Source: Candidatus Kuenenia stuttgartensis | GTDB lineage: Bacteria > Gemmatimonadota > Gemmatimonadetes > Gemmatimonadales > Gemmatimonadaceae | Assembly (NCBI GenBank): GCA_943330235.2 | Contig: CALQGY020000018.1 | Coordinates: forward strand, 1 to 43,234 | DNA length: 43,234 bases | Direction: 5' to 3' | Shown here: in pieces, positions 7,231-14,824 of the stretch | Numbering within the stretch: position 1 is the first letter of the stretch | How the letters are laid out: every line of letters starts with the position of its first letter | Made by a program: the position numbers and the translations under genes | Notes under the pieces: generated by a model | The model's input: the letters and a program-made list of their open reading frames with translations, nothing else | Told to the model about the DNA's origin: nothing | Databases searched by the model: none

Positions 7231-7617
7231 CTAATGCGCCGAAGCGGAGCTGTCAGCGTGTCCGTCGGCCCGGACGATGTCCGAACGAATCCGATCGGCC
7301 GGCCGGCTCTCAGGCCGCCGACTATCCATGCCATCACGGGAAATTGACATAGGCACTTCGCGCTCCGAGGAGCCGTTTTGACGCGCCAAGCGCGCGGCGG
7401 CACTGCGGGACTCTCCTCCTTCACGTCCAATTGCGGCCATGTGCGCGCGATCCCGCGAGACGGTCACGCCGCCCTTGCGACCAGCATCACGCGCTTCGCC
7501 CGACGACCATTCGTGGGCCGTACCCTTTTCATGGGCAGCCCGTCCTCCACGGCTCGCAATTTCCTTCTGACGAGCGGGATCCATTGACGCGAATCCGCGT
7601 CGGCTTTTTCCGGTCAT
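7231..7617 (-). CDS. KGG-repeat (con-10/YciG-like) general stress protein
   Basis: A small hydrophilic protein of about 128 residues. Residues 8-50 match the KGG motif found in stress-induced bacterial proteins: GFASMDPARQKEIASRGG, then AAHEKGTAHEWSSGEA, then RDAGRKGG, with a third weaker copy (AAIGREGGESR). The rest is polar and probably disordered. The ATG at 7617 directly precedes the conserved part; the frame remains open upstream to 7749 but that stretch has no family similarity. It is convergent with the dehydratase gene and divergent from RNase Z. A role in stress tolerance is known for relatives but the biochemistry is not. Confidence 0.85.
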   Translation of the reverse strand: MTGKSRRGFASMDPARQKEIASRGGRAAHEKGTAHEWSSGEARDAGRKGGVTVSRDRAHMAAIGREGGESRSAAARLARQNGSSEREVPMSISRDGMDSRRPESRPADRIRSDIVRADGHADSSASAH

Positions 7618-7819
7618 ACGCCCCCCGGCTTTCCGGATGTCAAAATCAAGCGTGCTCGGACCAGCGGAATCGGCAAGCACCGTTTCATCACCGGAACAAC
7701 ACGTCACGTGCAGATACTCATCTGCAAACTTCGGACCACAGGCGACCACCGCGTCGTCGCGGTCGTCCGCCTGCCGGAGATCTGTGCAATTGCTGGGCCG
7801 CCGCGGCGAGCGACACGCC

Positions 7820-7825
7820 TATATT
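7820..7825 (+). promoter_or_regulatory. Candidate -10 box of rnz, implying a leaderless mRNA
   Basis: TATATT is followed by exactly six bases (GGTGCG) and then the ATG. With standard -10 to +1 spacing transcription would start at or next to the A of ATG, leaving no room for a ribosome binding site. No good -35 is visible. Confidence 0.5.
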
Positions 7826-7831
7826 GGTGCG

Positions 7832-8776
7832 ATGCCGCTCCTCGTCCGATTTCTCGGTACCGCCGCCTCCCGCCCCACGGTCGAGCGCGGGGTCAGTTCA
7901 CTCGCTGTCATTCGCGAAGGCGAGACCATTCTCGTCGATTGTGGCGAGGGAACTCAGCGCCAGATGATGCGTTACGGGATCTCGTTTGCGTTCGAAGATC
8001 TGCTCATTACGCACACCCATTCGGACCACATCCTGGGGCTGACGGGGCTGATTCGCACGCTTCAGCTCCAGGGGCGAACCGAGCCACTCAACCTGTGGTG
8101 TCCACGCGGCGCTTCCAAACTGTTGCGTGCGTGCATCAGCCTTGGTGGCGAGCGTGCAACATTCCCGGTCACAGTGACCGAGCTCGAGCCGGGCGCAACG
8201 CTGCAGCGACGGGACTATCGGATCGAAACGTTCCAGGTGGATCATCGCCAGACGACCTGCTTGGGGTACGCGCTGGTTGAGGAACATCGGCTGGGGCGCT
8301 TCAACCCGGACTTGGCGCGGGCCATGGGGATCCCAGAGGGACCGCTCTGGGGGCAGATCCACAAGGGACAGCCGATTACGCTCGAGAGCGGTCGCGTGGT
8401 CGAGCCCGCCGAACTGGTGGGGGCGGCCCGTCGCGGCCGGCGCATTGTCATCACGGGGGACACCCGCCCCTGCGCCGGCACACGTGAGGCGGCCCAGGAC
8501 GCCGACTTGCTCATCCACGAAGCCACGTTCGCCGACGAGGAAGCCGCGCGCGCGCTGGAGACGGGACACAGCACGGCGCGTGAAGCGGCCGAGCTCGCCC
8601 GGAGCGCTGGGGCGCGTCGGCTGGTGCTCACACATATCTCCGCGCGCTACTCCAACGATGCCAAGGAGCTGGAGCGCGAGGCGCGGAGTGTGTTCGCGAA
8701 GTCGTCGGTCGCGCGCGACGGGACGGAGATCGAGCTCAAGCTGACCGAAGAGGAAGCGGGCACGTCGCACGCATAG
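7832..8776 (+). CDS. rnz: Ribonuclease Z
   Basis: Zinc-dependent endonuclease that trims the 3' end of tRNA precursors. At 314 residues it has normal short-form length. The metallo-beta-lactamase signature is HTHSDH (residues 61-66); further metal ligands lie in FQVDHRQT, ITGDTRP and LTHISARYS. The flexible exosite region and the late GHSTAREAAE helix motif are also typical. This activity suits a genome whose tRNAs here lack an encoded CCA end. The start is fixed by MPLLVRFLGT, the usual N-terminus; upstream codons in frame are not conserved. Its stop codon lies within the first degenerate copy of a 14-bp repeat. Confidence 0.95.
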   Translation: MPLLVRFLGTAASRPTVERGVSSLAVIREGETILVDCGEGTQRQMMRYGISFAFEDLLITHTHSDHILGLTGLIRTLQLQGRTEPLNLWCPRGASKLLRACISLGGERATFPVTVTELEPGATLQRRDYRIETFQVDHRQTTCLGYALVEEHRLGRFNPDLARAMGIPEGPLWGQIHKGQPITLESGRVVEPAELVGAARRGRRIVITGDTRPCAGTREAAQDADLLIHEATFADEEAARALETGHSTAREAAELARSAGARRLVLTHISARYSNDAKELEREARSVFAKSSVARDGTEIELKLTEEEAGTSHA

Positions 8777-8832
8777 GGCGCGACGCATAGCGGGCGACGC
8801 ATAGCGCGCGAGGCGTAGCGGGCGACGCGTAC
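8766..8832 (+). repeat. 14-bp tandem repeat over the rnz stop codon
   Basis: Units GCGACGCATAGCGG, GCGACGCATAGCGC, GCGAGGCGTAGCGG and a partial GCGACGCGTAC follow a degenerate first copy that contains the rnz stop (GCATAG). The end of the gene with its stop therefore appears to have been copied downstream. It fills most of the 77-bp gap to the convergent MFS gene. Confidence 0.85.
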
Positions 8833-8853
8833 TTCACGGACCGTCCGTCCGCG

Positions 8854-10131
8854 TCAGTGCGCCCGCTCGGTTTTTATCTGCCGTAAGGCCCGCAGCGCGG
8901 GAACGCGCCACGCCACGCTGGCGACCACCACGAGCGTCGCGCAGCCGCCCACCACCACGCTGGCCACGGCCCCCCACCAACGCGCCGTCAGACCGGATTC
9001 GAACGAGCCGATCTCGTTGGACGACCCGATGAAAATCTGGTTCACCGCCGACACGCGACCCAGCAACGCCTCCGGGGTGCGTCCCTGCAGCATCACGCTG
9101 CGGATGACCACGCTGACCATATCGAACGCGCCGGCGAAGGCCAGCAGCGCGACCGACACCGGCAGGCTGGTACTCAGGCCGAACGCGATCGTGCAGACGC
9201 CGAAGCCGGCCACGGCCATGAGCAAGTTCGGTCCGGTGCGTGCGAAGGGCGGCCAGCGCGTCAGCGCAATGCTCGACACCACCGCACCGGCAGCCGGCGC
9301 GGCGCGCAGCAGCCCCAACGCCCCCGGACCGGCGTGCAGGATCTCGGCGGCGAACACGGGCAATAGCGCCGTCGCACCGCCAAACAGCACGGAGAACAGG
9401 TCGAGCGTCAGCGCGCTCAACAGGATCGGTTCGGCGAAGACGAAGCGCAGGCCGCCCGTGATGGATTGCAGAATGGGCTCTTCGCTGACCGCGCGTACCG
9501 GCGACCGGTGACGCACCGCGAGCAGCACGAAGGCCGAGACGGTCATGAAGAGCACATCGACCGCATACCCCATCTGCGTACCACCGATGGCGTACAGCGC
9601 GCCGCCAAGCGCCGGGCCCAGCACGGCGGCCATTTGCCAGCAGCCGCTACGCCACGTGATGGAATTGCTGAACAAATGCCGCGGCACGAGCTCGGCGCTT
9701 AATGCCTGCCGAGCGGGCTGGAGGAACGCGCGGGCCAATCCGCTGACGACGATGACCGCGTAGATGGCATGCACCCGATCGGACGCAACCAAGCGCCTTC
9801 CCAGCGGAGACGGATGCGACAGGACCCACAGCGCCACGGAGCAGACCACCAGCACCACCAACGCCATCAGCGCGATGCGTCGACGATCGTGCGCGTCCGC
9901 GACATGACCCGCCACCAGCGACAGGCTGATCGCGGGGATGGCCTCGGCCAACCCCACCAACCCCAGCGCGAGCGGGTCACGCGTGAGGTCGTAGATCTGC
10001 CACCCGACGACCGTCCCTTGGATCTGGATGGCCAGCGTGAGGATGAACAGCGCGATGATGTACTTGCGGAAATTCGGCACCCGCATGGCCGCGAAGGCAT
10101 CGGGGACCGCAGATAACGTCGGATCGGTCAT
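8854..10131 (-). CDS. MFS transporter (EntS-like, MFS_3 family)
   Basis: A 425-residue inner-membrane protein with about 12 hydrophobic segments, related to EntS-type and macrolide-type exporters. Visible landmarks are RVPNFRKYIIALF at the first helix, the loop motif GHVADAHDRRRIAL after helix 2, and LQPARQALSAELVP at the start of helix 5, all usual in this family. Substrate unknown. Its ATG lies within the first copy of a 14-bp repeat, so its translation start region is built of repeats. It is the last gene of a four-gene minus-strand run with a lipoprotein, a class V aminotransferase and a dehydrogenase. Confidence 0.88.
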   Translation of the reverse strand: MTDPTLSAVPDAFAAMRVPNFRKYIIALFILTLAIQIQGTVVGWQIYDLTRDPLALGLVGLAEAIPAISLSLVAGHVADAHDRRRIALMALVVLVVCSVALWVLSHPSPLGRRLVASDRVHAIYAVIVVSGLARAFLQPARQALSAELVPRHLFSNSITWRSGCWQMAAVLGPALGGALYAIGGTQMGYAVDVLFMTVSAFVLLAVRHRSPVRAVSEEPILQSITGGLRFVFAEPILLSALTLDLFSVLFGGATALLPVFAAEILHAGPGALGLLRAAPAAGAVVSSIALTRWPPFARTGPNLLMAVAGFGVCTIAFGLSTSLPVSVALLAFAGAFDMVSVVIRSVMLQGRTPEALLGRVSAVNQIFIGSSNEIGSFESGLTARWWGAVASVVVGGCATLVVVASVAWRVPALRALRQIKTERAH

Positions 10132-10171
10132 GTCGTGTGCATCATGTCGTGTGCATCATGTCGTATGCATC
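10130..10171. repeat. 14-bp tandem repeat, 3 copies, over the MFS start codon
   Basis: Plus-strand units ATGTCGTGTGCATC, ATGTCGTGTGCATC and ATGTCGTATGCATC. On the coding (minus) strand each unit supplies an ATG and a TGA, creating tiny MHTT-stop reading frames that overlap head to tail and end at the ATG of the MFS gene. Confidence 0.95.
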
Positions 10172-10242
10172 ACGTGCGGCGATCGAGTACTTCCGTCACG
10201 CGCGCCTGATGCTGCGACGACGCCACGGTGCGTGAGGGGCGA

Positions 10243-11493
10243 TCAGTCATGACGGGGCGCGTGTGACCAACGTACGGGAAGGACCGTCGCGTGCGACTCA
10301 TGTCCGCGACCACTGGATCGTGCGGCGGTCTGCACCCCACCCTCGTGCGATTTGGACGCATCGAAGGCGCGCGCAAGCGCATCATGCAGCGCTTGCGACA
10401 GGCGCGGCGCATCGAGTGGCACCAGCTGATACGCCGGCGCCGGCACCGTCGCGATGGGCCACTCCGTGGTGATCGGTGTCCCCGTACCCGACGCGCCACC
10501 GGACGGCACGAGCGCCAGCGCGAGCGACTCGTTCTCGGCGGTGGGGCGGGCGATCACGTCATAGCCCGTGCGCGACCAGCGCACGAGACTCGAATCGGCC
10601 GACCAGGTTGGCAGCGTGGCCTGCACGCCATTCCACCACGCGGGGGCCTGCGCAGCGATTGGCGGCAGATTGAGGGCTAAGGCCTCGCCGTCCACGCCCG
10701 TGCCGGGCACCATAAACGACACGGCCGGCGACCGCGTCACGTCGGTAAGGCCGAAGCTCAACGTATCAAAGTGAAAACTGTCGAGCGTTTCGCGCGCTTG
10801 CGCCGCACGCTCACCACCCGCGTGCCGGATGGAATCGGTGAGCTGCTGAAACGACGCACGACCCGCGGCGACTAACCGAGCGGCCTCGGTGGCGCCGAAC
10901 AGCGTCTCGAGCGTCCCGCGCGCACCGGTGCGCACATCCACCACGTAGCGATGTCCCGCATGGCGATGTGGCTCATGGTCGGCCACGTCGATGTCGAGCA
11001 GGTGGTTGAAGGTCACCCACGGTCCGTGGACGTCGAGGATTTCAATTTCCTCCGACACGACGGTGGCTGGATCGGGCGGGATATCCTCACTCTCGGGATC
11101 GATCGCCATCTCGCGCGGGTGTCGGCGATGCCACGCGTCGGCCTCCTTCATCACGCGCCCATCATCGAACAGTGAGACGGAATCCCGCTGCGTGATGTCG
11201 CGCGAGAAAACTCGCGCGGCCGTAAAGGCCGCGTCTTCGTAGTCCACGCCTTCTTCCGCGATGAACACTTCGTAGAAATGCCCGTCCACCTGCGTGAGCA
11301 GGATGGGCGCGCTACGCACGCGCATGCCCTCATCGCCGCTGCGGACCCAGTACGTGGAGTCACCGGCGGCGAACAGGAATTCCGCCGCCGGCGGCCCGTG
11401 TGCGGCGGGCTTGGCGCGCTCGCACGCCGCGACCGCGCCGAGCACGCCGAGCACGCCGACGGTGGCGAGGAACGTCCGCGCGCGACCGCGCAT
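10243..11493 (-). CDS. Predicted lipoprotein of unknown function
   Basis: A 416-residue protein that I do not recognise. The ATG at 11493 begins a lipoprotein signal, MRGRARTFLATVGVLGVLG followed by AVAAC (lipobox), so it is exported and lipidated. The signal itself contains a 9-bp tandem repeat (GVLGVLGA). Mature sequence is rich in Asp, Glu and His with no motif I can assign; a cluster DIDVADHEPHRHAGHR could bind metal but this is speculation. The frame is open upstream to 11613, but that part lacks a signal and overlaps the neighbouring gene. It lies 41 bp after the class V aminotransferase gene, probably in one operon. Confidence 0.75.
   Translation of the reverse strand: MRGRARTFLATVGVLGVLGAVAACERAKPAAHGPPAAEFLFAAGDSTYWVRSGDEGMRVRSAPILLTQVDGHFYEVFIAEEGVDYEDAAFTAARVFSRDITQRDSVSLFDDGRVMKEADAWHRRHPREMAIDPESEDIPPDPATVVSEEIEILDVHGPWVTFNHLLDIDVADHEPHRHAGHRYVVDVRTGARGTLETLFGATEAARLVAAGRASFQQLTDSIRHAGGERAAQARETLDSFHFDTLSFGLTDVTRSPAVSFMVPGTGVDGEALALNLPPIAAQAPAWWNGVQATLPTWSADSSLVRWSRTGYDVIARPTAENESLALALVPSGGASGTGTPITTEWPIATVPAPAYQLVPLDAPRLSQALHDALARAFDASKSHEGGVQTAARSSGRGHESHATVLPVRWSHAPRHD
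11437..11460 (-). repeat. 9-bp tandem repeat in lipoprotein signal peptide
   Basis: Plus-strand GCCGAGCAC occurs twice followed by a partial third copy. It encodes the GVLGVLG portion of the signal peptide, so copy number would change the length of the hydrophobic core by three residues at a time. Confidence 0.8.
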
Positions 11494-11534
11494 GGGCGTA
11501 GAGATGCGCGTCCCGTACAACCAGAACAACGGTG

Positions 11535-12797
11535 TCAGAGCGCCCCCGCCATCAGATCCCGGACTCCGCTCACCAACCGATCGACTTCCTCCTCGGTGGT
11601 GTAGCAAGCGCACCCCGCGCGCACGAGCCCTTCCTCGGCCAGCCCGAGCCGACGGGCCACCGTGGTCGCGTAGAAATCACCGTGCGACACATACACACCG
11701 CGTGGCGCCAGCGCCCGCGACACCGACTCTGATGCATGACCGCGCACATGAAACGACAGCGTGGCGGTACGCGCGGTGCCGGGAGGCGGTCCATACAGCG
11801 TGACCCCATCGATGGCCGCGAGGCCCGTCCACAACTGCTGCAACAGCGCATCGCCGCGCGCGTGCAATCCCTGCATGACCGCGCCCAGGCGCTGGCGTCG
11901 ATCGCCCGCGTGCGGGGCCAGCGACGCGAGAAACTCCACCGCCGCTGCGGCGCCGACAATGCCTTCGTGGTTTTGCGTGCCCGTTTCGAGCACTTCCGGC
12001 ACGTAATCGGGTGCCGGCTCCAGTCGCGGCACGTCGAGCGCCGCCGTGGCATCGTGACGGCCGTAGCACACACCGATATGCGGGCCGTAGAACTTGTAGG
12101 CGCTGCACAGCAGGAAGTCCGCGCCGATATCGCGCACGTTCACGAGCGCGTGCGGCGCATAGTGCACGGCGTCAATCACCGTGATGGCGCCGGCGGCCTT
12201 CGCCAACGCCACCATGGCCTTCACGTCACTGATGGTGCCGAGAATGTTGGAGGCCGCGCCGATCGCGACCACCTTCGTGCGCGGTGACAGCAAGCGCTCC
12301 AGCGCACCGGCTTCATGGCGATAGGTGGTCAGGTCGAGCGGAATCCAGCGCAGCACGGCGCCGCGCTCTTTGGCGAGCGCTTGCCACGGCGCGATGTTCG
12401 CGTGGTGATCCAGCTCGGTGACGATGATTTCGTCGCCGGGCTGCAGCGTCCGTCCAATGGCGCGCGCCAGATGAAACAGAATCGTGGTCATGTTCGCGCC
12501 GAAGGAAATCTCTCCGGCACTGGCGCCGAGGAAGTCGGCCATGACCTCGCGGGCGTTCAGCAGCAGCGCGTCGGTTTCCGCGCTGGTGGGGTATGCCCAA
12601 TGCGTATTCGCGTTGTGATGGAGCAGGTAGTCGCTCATCGACTCCGCGACGCTGCGCGGCACTTGCGTCCCCCCCGGGCCGTCGAAGAACGCGACCGGGT
12701 ACTGCGATTCGCGACGTGTGAGCGCCGGGAACTGCGCGCGGATCACATCCGACGTGGCGATCGGCTGCTCGTTCATCGTCTCGAGGTCAGCGCTCAT
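11535..12797 (-). CDS. Cysteine desulfurase-like class V aminotransferase (VC1184/SufS-like subfamily)
   Basis: A 420-residue fold-type I PLP enzyme. CSAYKFYGPHIG carries the cofactor lysine (Lys235); ELDHHANIAPW and VIDAVHYAPH supply the ring-stacking His and the Asp that pairs with pyridine nitrogen; ETGTQNHEGI is typical of the family. It resembles the SufS-like subfamily represented by VC1184 whose physiological role is unclear. The C-terminal AGCACYTTEEEVD segment has two cysteines near where desulfurases carry their catalytic Cys, but I cannot show equivalence. The ATG overlaps the dehydrogenase stop (ATGA), so the two are coupled. Confidence 0.88.
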   Translation of the reverse strand: MSADLETMNEQPIATSDVIRAQFPALTRRESQYPVAFFDGPGGTQVPRSVAESMSDYLLHHNANTHWAYPTSAETDALLLNAREVMADFLGASAGEISFGANMTTILFHLARAIGRTLQPGDEIIVTELDHHANIAPWQALAKERGAVLRWIPLDLTTYRHEAGALERLLSPRTKVVAIGAASNILGTISDVKAMVALAKAAGAITVIDAVHYAPHALVNVRDIGADFLLCSAYKFYGPHIGVCYGRHDATAALDVPRLEPAPDYVPEVLETGTQNHEGIVGAAAAVEFLASLAPHAGDRRQRLGAVMQGLHARGDALLQQLWTGLAAIDGVTLYGPPPGTARTATLSFHVRGHASESVSRALAPRGVYVSHGDFYATTVARRLGLAEEGLVRAGCACYTTEEEVDRLVSGVRDLMAGAL

Positions 12798-13723
12798 TCG
12801 TGCCCGCCGTCGCGCGACGCGTCCTCACGGGGGCCACCGATGATGGCCCCGCCCAAGCGCTCGACCACGCGCACCGCTTCGACGTGGTCCGCGAGCTCGC
12901 CCAGTTCATCGTGCGCGATGCGGAACAGTTCGGCGGTGAGTTGCAGCAACGGCGACGGCACGCGCTGCTCGCGCGCGAGGTCAGCGGCAATGCCGACGTC
13001 TTTGTCGAGGAGCGCCAACCGGAACGTCCGCGGAAACGCGCGCGTGACAACGCGTTCGGGAAAGAGATTCATGCTACTGTTGGAGCGACCACTGGAGGCG
13101 TTAATGACGTCGAGGGCGACCTCGGCGCGCACGCCCGCTTTCTCGAGCGCCACGAGCCCTTCGGCGGTGCCCCAGATGTGCATCGCGAGCAGCGCATTGT
13201 TGACGGCCTTGAGCGAGTCGCCGGTCCCCACGTCACCACAGTGCACGATGCGCTTGCCGAAGCACTCGAGCACGGGGCGGACGCGTTCCAGCACCGCCGC
13301 GTCGCCACCGATCATCACCGTGAGCGCGCCCTGTTCAGCGCCGACAACGCCGCCCGAGACCGGCGCGTCGAGGAACCCGATGCCGTGTTCGGCCAAACGC
13401 GCCGCGATGCGGCGCGACGTGGCGGCATCCCCCGATGTGCAGTCTACCAGGACCGCGCCGCGCGGCATCGTCGCGAGCAGCCCCTCGGGGCCGTCCAGCA
13501 GCGACTCGACGTCGCGCGACACGGGCAGGCAGGTGATGACGATATCGCGATCGATGGCGGCTGCGGCCGGCGAGTCGGCGATGCGGGCGGGTGTGGTACC
13601 GACGAAGTCATCGGCACGCGCGCGCGTGCGGTTCCAGATGACGAGATCGTGCGCGGGAATGGCCAGATGGCGCGCCATGGGCGAGCCAATGGCACCCAGG
13701 CCGATAAACGCAACGCGGGGCAT
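12794..13723 (-). CDS. NAD(P)-dependent beta-hydroxyacid dehydrogenase (3-hydroxyisobutyrate dehydrogenase family)
   Basis: A 309-residue oxidoreductase of the MmsB/GarR/GLYR family, acting on a small beta-hydroxyacid or reducing a semialdehyde. The N-terminal FIGLGAIGSPMARHL is the dinucleotide-binding GxGxxG motif; DCTSGD and DAPVSGGVVGAEQGALTVMIGG are substrate-binding signatures; GDSLKAVNN contains the catalytic lysine. Substrate cannot be chosen from sequence. First gene of the minus-strand operon with the class V aminotransferase, a lipoprotein and an MFS transporter, and divergent from the lipoprotein at 13822. Confidence 0.9.
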   Translation of the reverse strand: MPRVAFIGLGAIGSPMARHLAIPAHDLVIWNRTRARADDFVGTTPARIADSPAAAAIDRDIVITCLPVSRDVESLLDGPEGLLATMPRGAVLVDCTSGDAATSRRIAARLAEHGIGFLDAPVSGGVVGAEQGALTVMIGGDAAVLERVRPVLECFGKRIVHCGDVGTGDSLKAVNNALLAMHIWGTAEGLVALEKAGVRAEVALDVINASSGRSNSSMNLFPERVVTRAFPRTFRLALLDKDVGIAADLAREQRVPSPLLQLTAELFRIAHDELGELADHVEAVRVVERLGGAIIGGPREDASRDGGHE

Positions 13724-13762
13724 GCGAGAGTGGCGAAAGGGGCGAATACCGCGGGAGAAAGC

Positions 13763-13790
13763 TTGACAGGCTTCCGGTTCGCCCTAAAGA
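13763..13790 (+). promoter_or_regulatory. Sigma-70 type promoter
   Basis: Perfect -35 TTGACA, a 16-base spacer, then TAAAGA. It lies 31 bases before the start of the following lipoprotein gene, which also has a strong Shine-Dalgarno AGGAGG at 13812-13817. Confidence 0.65.
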
Positions 13791-13821
13791 TGGACGGATA
13801 TCCCGTGCCGCAGGAGGCCAG

Positions 13822-14394
13822 ATGCGCAGAAAGTCCACTCGCCGCGCCATGTCGTGGTGTGTGCGCGCCCCGTTGGTGGCGGTCTTGTGCGCCGGGTGCG
13901 GCGCCGGACCCATTGGCGGCCCTGATCCGGCGCCGGCCACGTTTTTCAAGGCGTCCATGGTGGACGGCTCCGCCATCCCCTATGCGTTCCGCTTCGCGCC
14001 GGCCGATCTCGCCCTGACGTATCTCACTGAGGCGCGGCTGGTCCCGCTGGATGTGGGGCGCACGACGGACAGCCGCATTTTCGAGAATCGGGGCGGGAGC
14101 GGCTCGAGCAGCGGGAATGGTCGGGACACGACGGTTAGCACGGGCCGTATGGCGGATATCCGCACCTTCGCCACGGCGGCGACGGGCGGCGCTTCGCAGA
14201 CGGACTCGAACGTGGTCGATGTGGTACGCGTGGGGGATACGCTGTTCATCACGCGTCCGCACCCCGATCCGACGCGCAACGTGACGGACACGGCGCTCTA
14301 CGACAACGGCTATCTGGTACGCCCGTTGGGCTACTGGCGGAGCGTGATCGAACGGCCCACGGGGCGCCGCTTGATCTACACCACCGTCCGGTGA
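13822..14394 (+). CDS. Small predicted lipoprotein
   Basis: A 190-residue protein with a basic N-terminus, a hydrophobic core and CAGC at a plausible lipidation site (around residue 26), although the -3 residue is atypical. The mature part has a Gly/Ser/Arg-rich middle (SGSSSGNGRDTT) and beta-type segments; I do not recognise a family. ATG with AGGAGG five bases upstream fixes the start. The stop overlaps the GTG start of the next small gene (GTGA), suggesting coupled translation. Confidence 0.75.
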   Translation: MRRKSTRRAMSWCVRAPLVAVLCAGCGAGPIGGPDPAPATFFKASMVDGSAIPYAFRFAPADLALTYLTEARLVPLDVGRTTDSRIFENRGGSGSSSGNGRDTTVSTGRMADIRTFATAATGGASQTDSNVVDVVRVGDTLFITRPHPDPTRNVTDTALYDNGYLVRPLGYWRSVIERPTGRRLIYTTVR

Positions 14395-14651
14395 CCGCCG
14401 TCCGTCGGGTGCTGCAGCTGCGGCTCACGGGATTGGTGGCCGTGCACGCGGCGCGTGCGGCCCATACGGCGCTCGGGTCGGTCGCGGGGGTGATCAGTGC
14501 GACCGTGAGTCTGGCGGGAGCGGAAGTGGACTTCGAGGGGCCGTTTGAGGCGGAACCCTTCGCGGCCGCCGTTCGGGTGGCGCTCGCGCCGCTGGGGATG
14601 GGTTTGACGTCGGTGACCGTGGTTCAGGATCGGGCCCTGCCACAGCTCTGA
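14391..14651 (+). CDS. HMA-like ferredoxin-fold protein lacking CxxC
   Basis: An 86-residue protein. The pattern of segments (VLQLRLTGLVAVHAAR, helix HTALGSVAGV, strand ISATVSLAGAEVDFEG, helix FAAAVRVALAPLGM, strand LTSVTVV) matches the beta-alpha-beta-beta-alpha-beta order of heavy-metal-associated domains such as CopZ. The metal-binding CxxC is missing: the equivalent loop reads AVHAAR. It therefore may not bind copper, or may use other ligands. The GTG start is coupled to the preceding lipoprotein. Family assignment is by pattern only. Confidence 0.6.
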   Translation: MTAVRRVLQLRLTGLVAVHAARAAHTALGSVAGVISATVSLAGAEVDFEGPFEAEPFAAAVRVALAPLGMGLTSVTVVQDRALPQL

Positions 14652-14694
14652 CGGGGGTTTCCCGCCGCCGCTTCTCGGAGCCTTGACGCTCGGC

Positions 14695-14824
14695 TAACTT
14701 GCCCCCGCCACCCTCCACCTCGCGTATGCCCGAGGCCGAAGGCGGAACCCGTCGAGCTACAACACAATCAAGGAACGCCGCGTGGCGGTAGGCTCGTCCG
14801 AGCTTGCCGCGGGAGGGGGGCCGG
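14695..14824 (+). promoter_or_regulatory. Candidate promoter and untranslated leader of mgtE
   Basis: TAACTT at 14695-14700 resembles the TA(G/A)CTT boxes before other genes here. A leader of about 118 bases would follow, with possible short stems such as GCTCG-TC-CGAGC near 14792 and GC-rich arms around it. Magnesium-responsive leaders are common on mgtE genes, but I could not recognise M-box landmarks, so no riboswitch is claimed. Confidence 0.3.
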
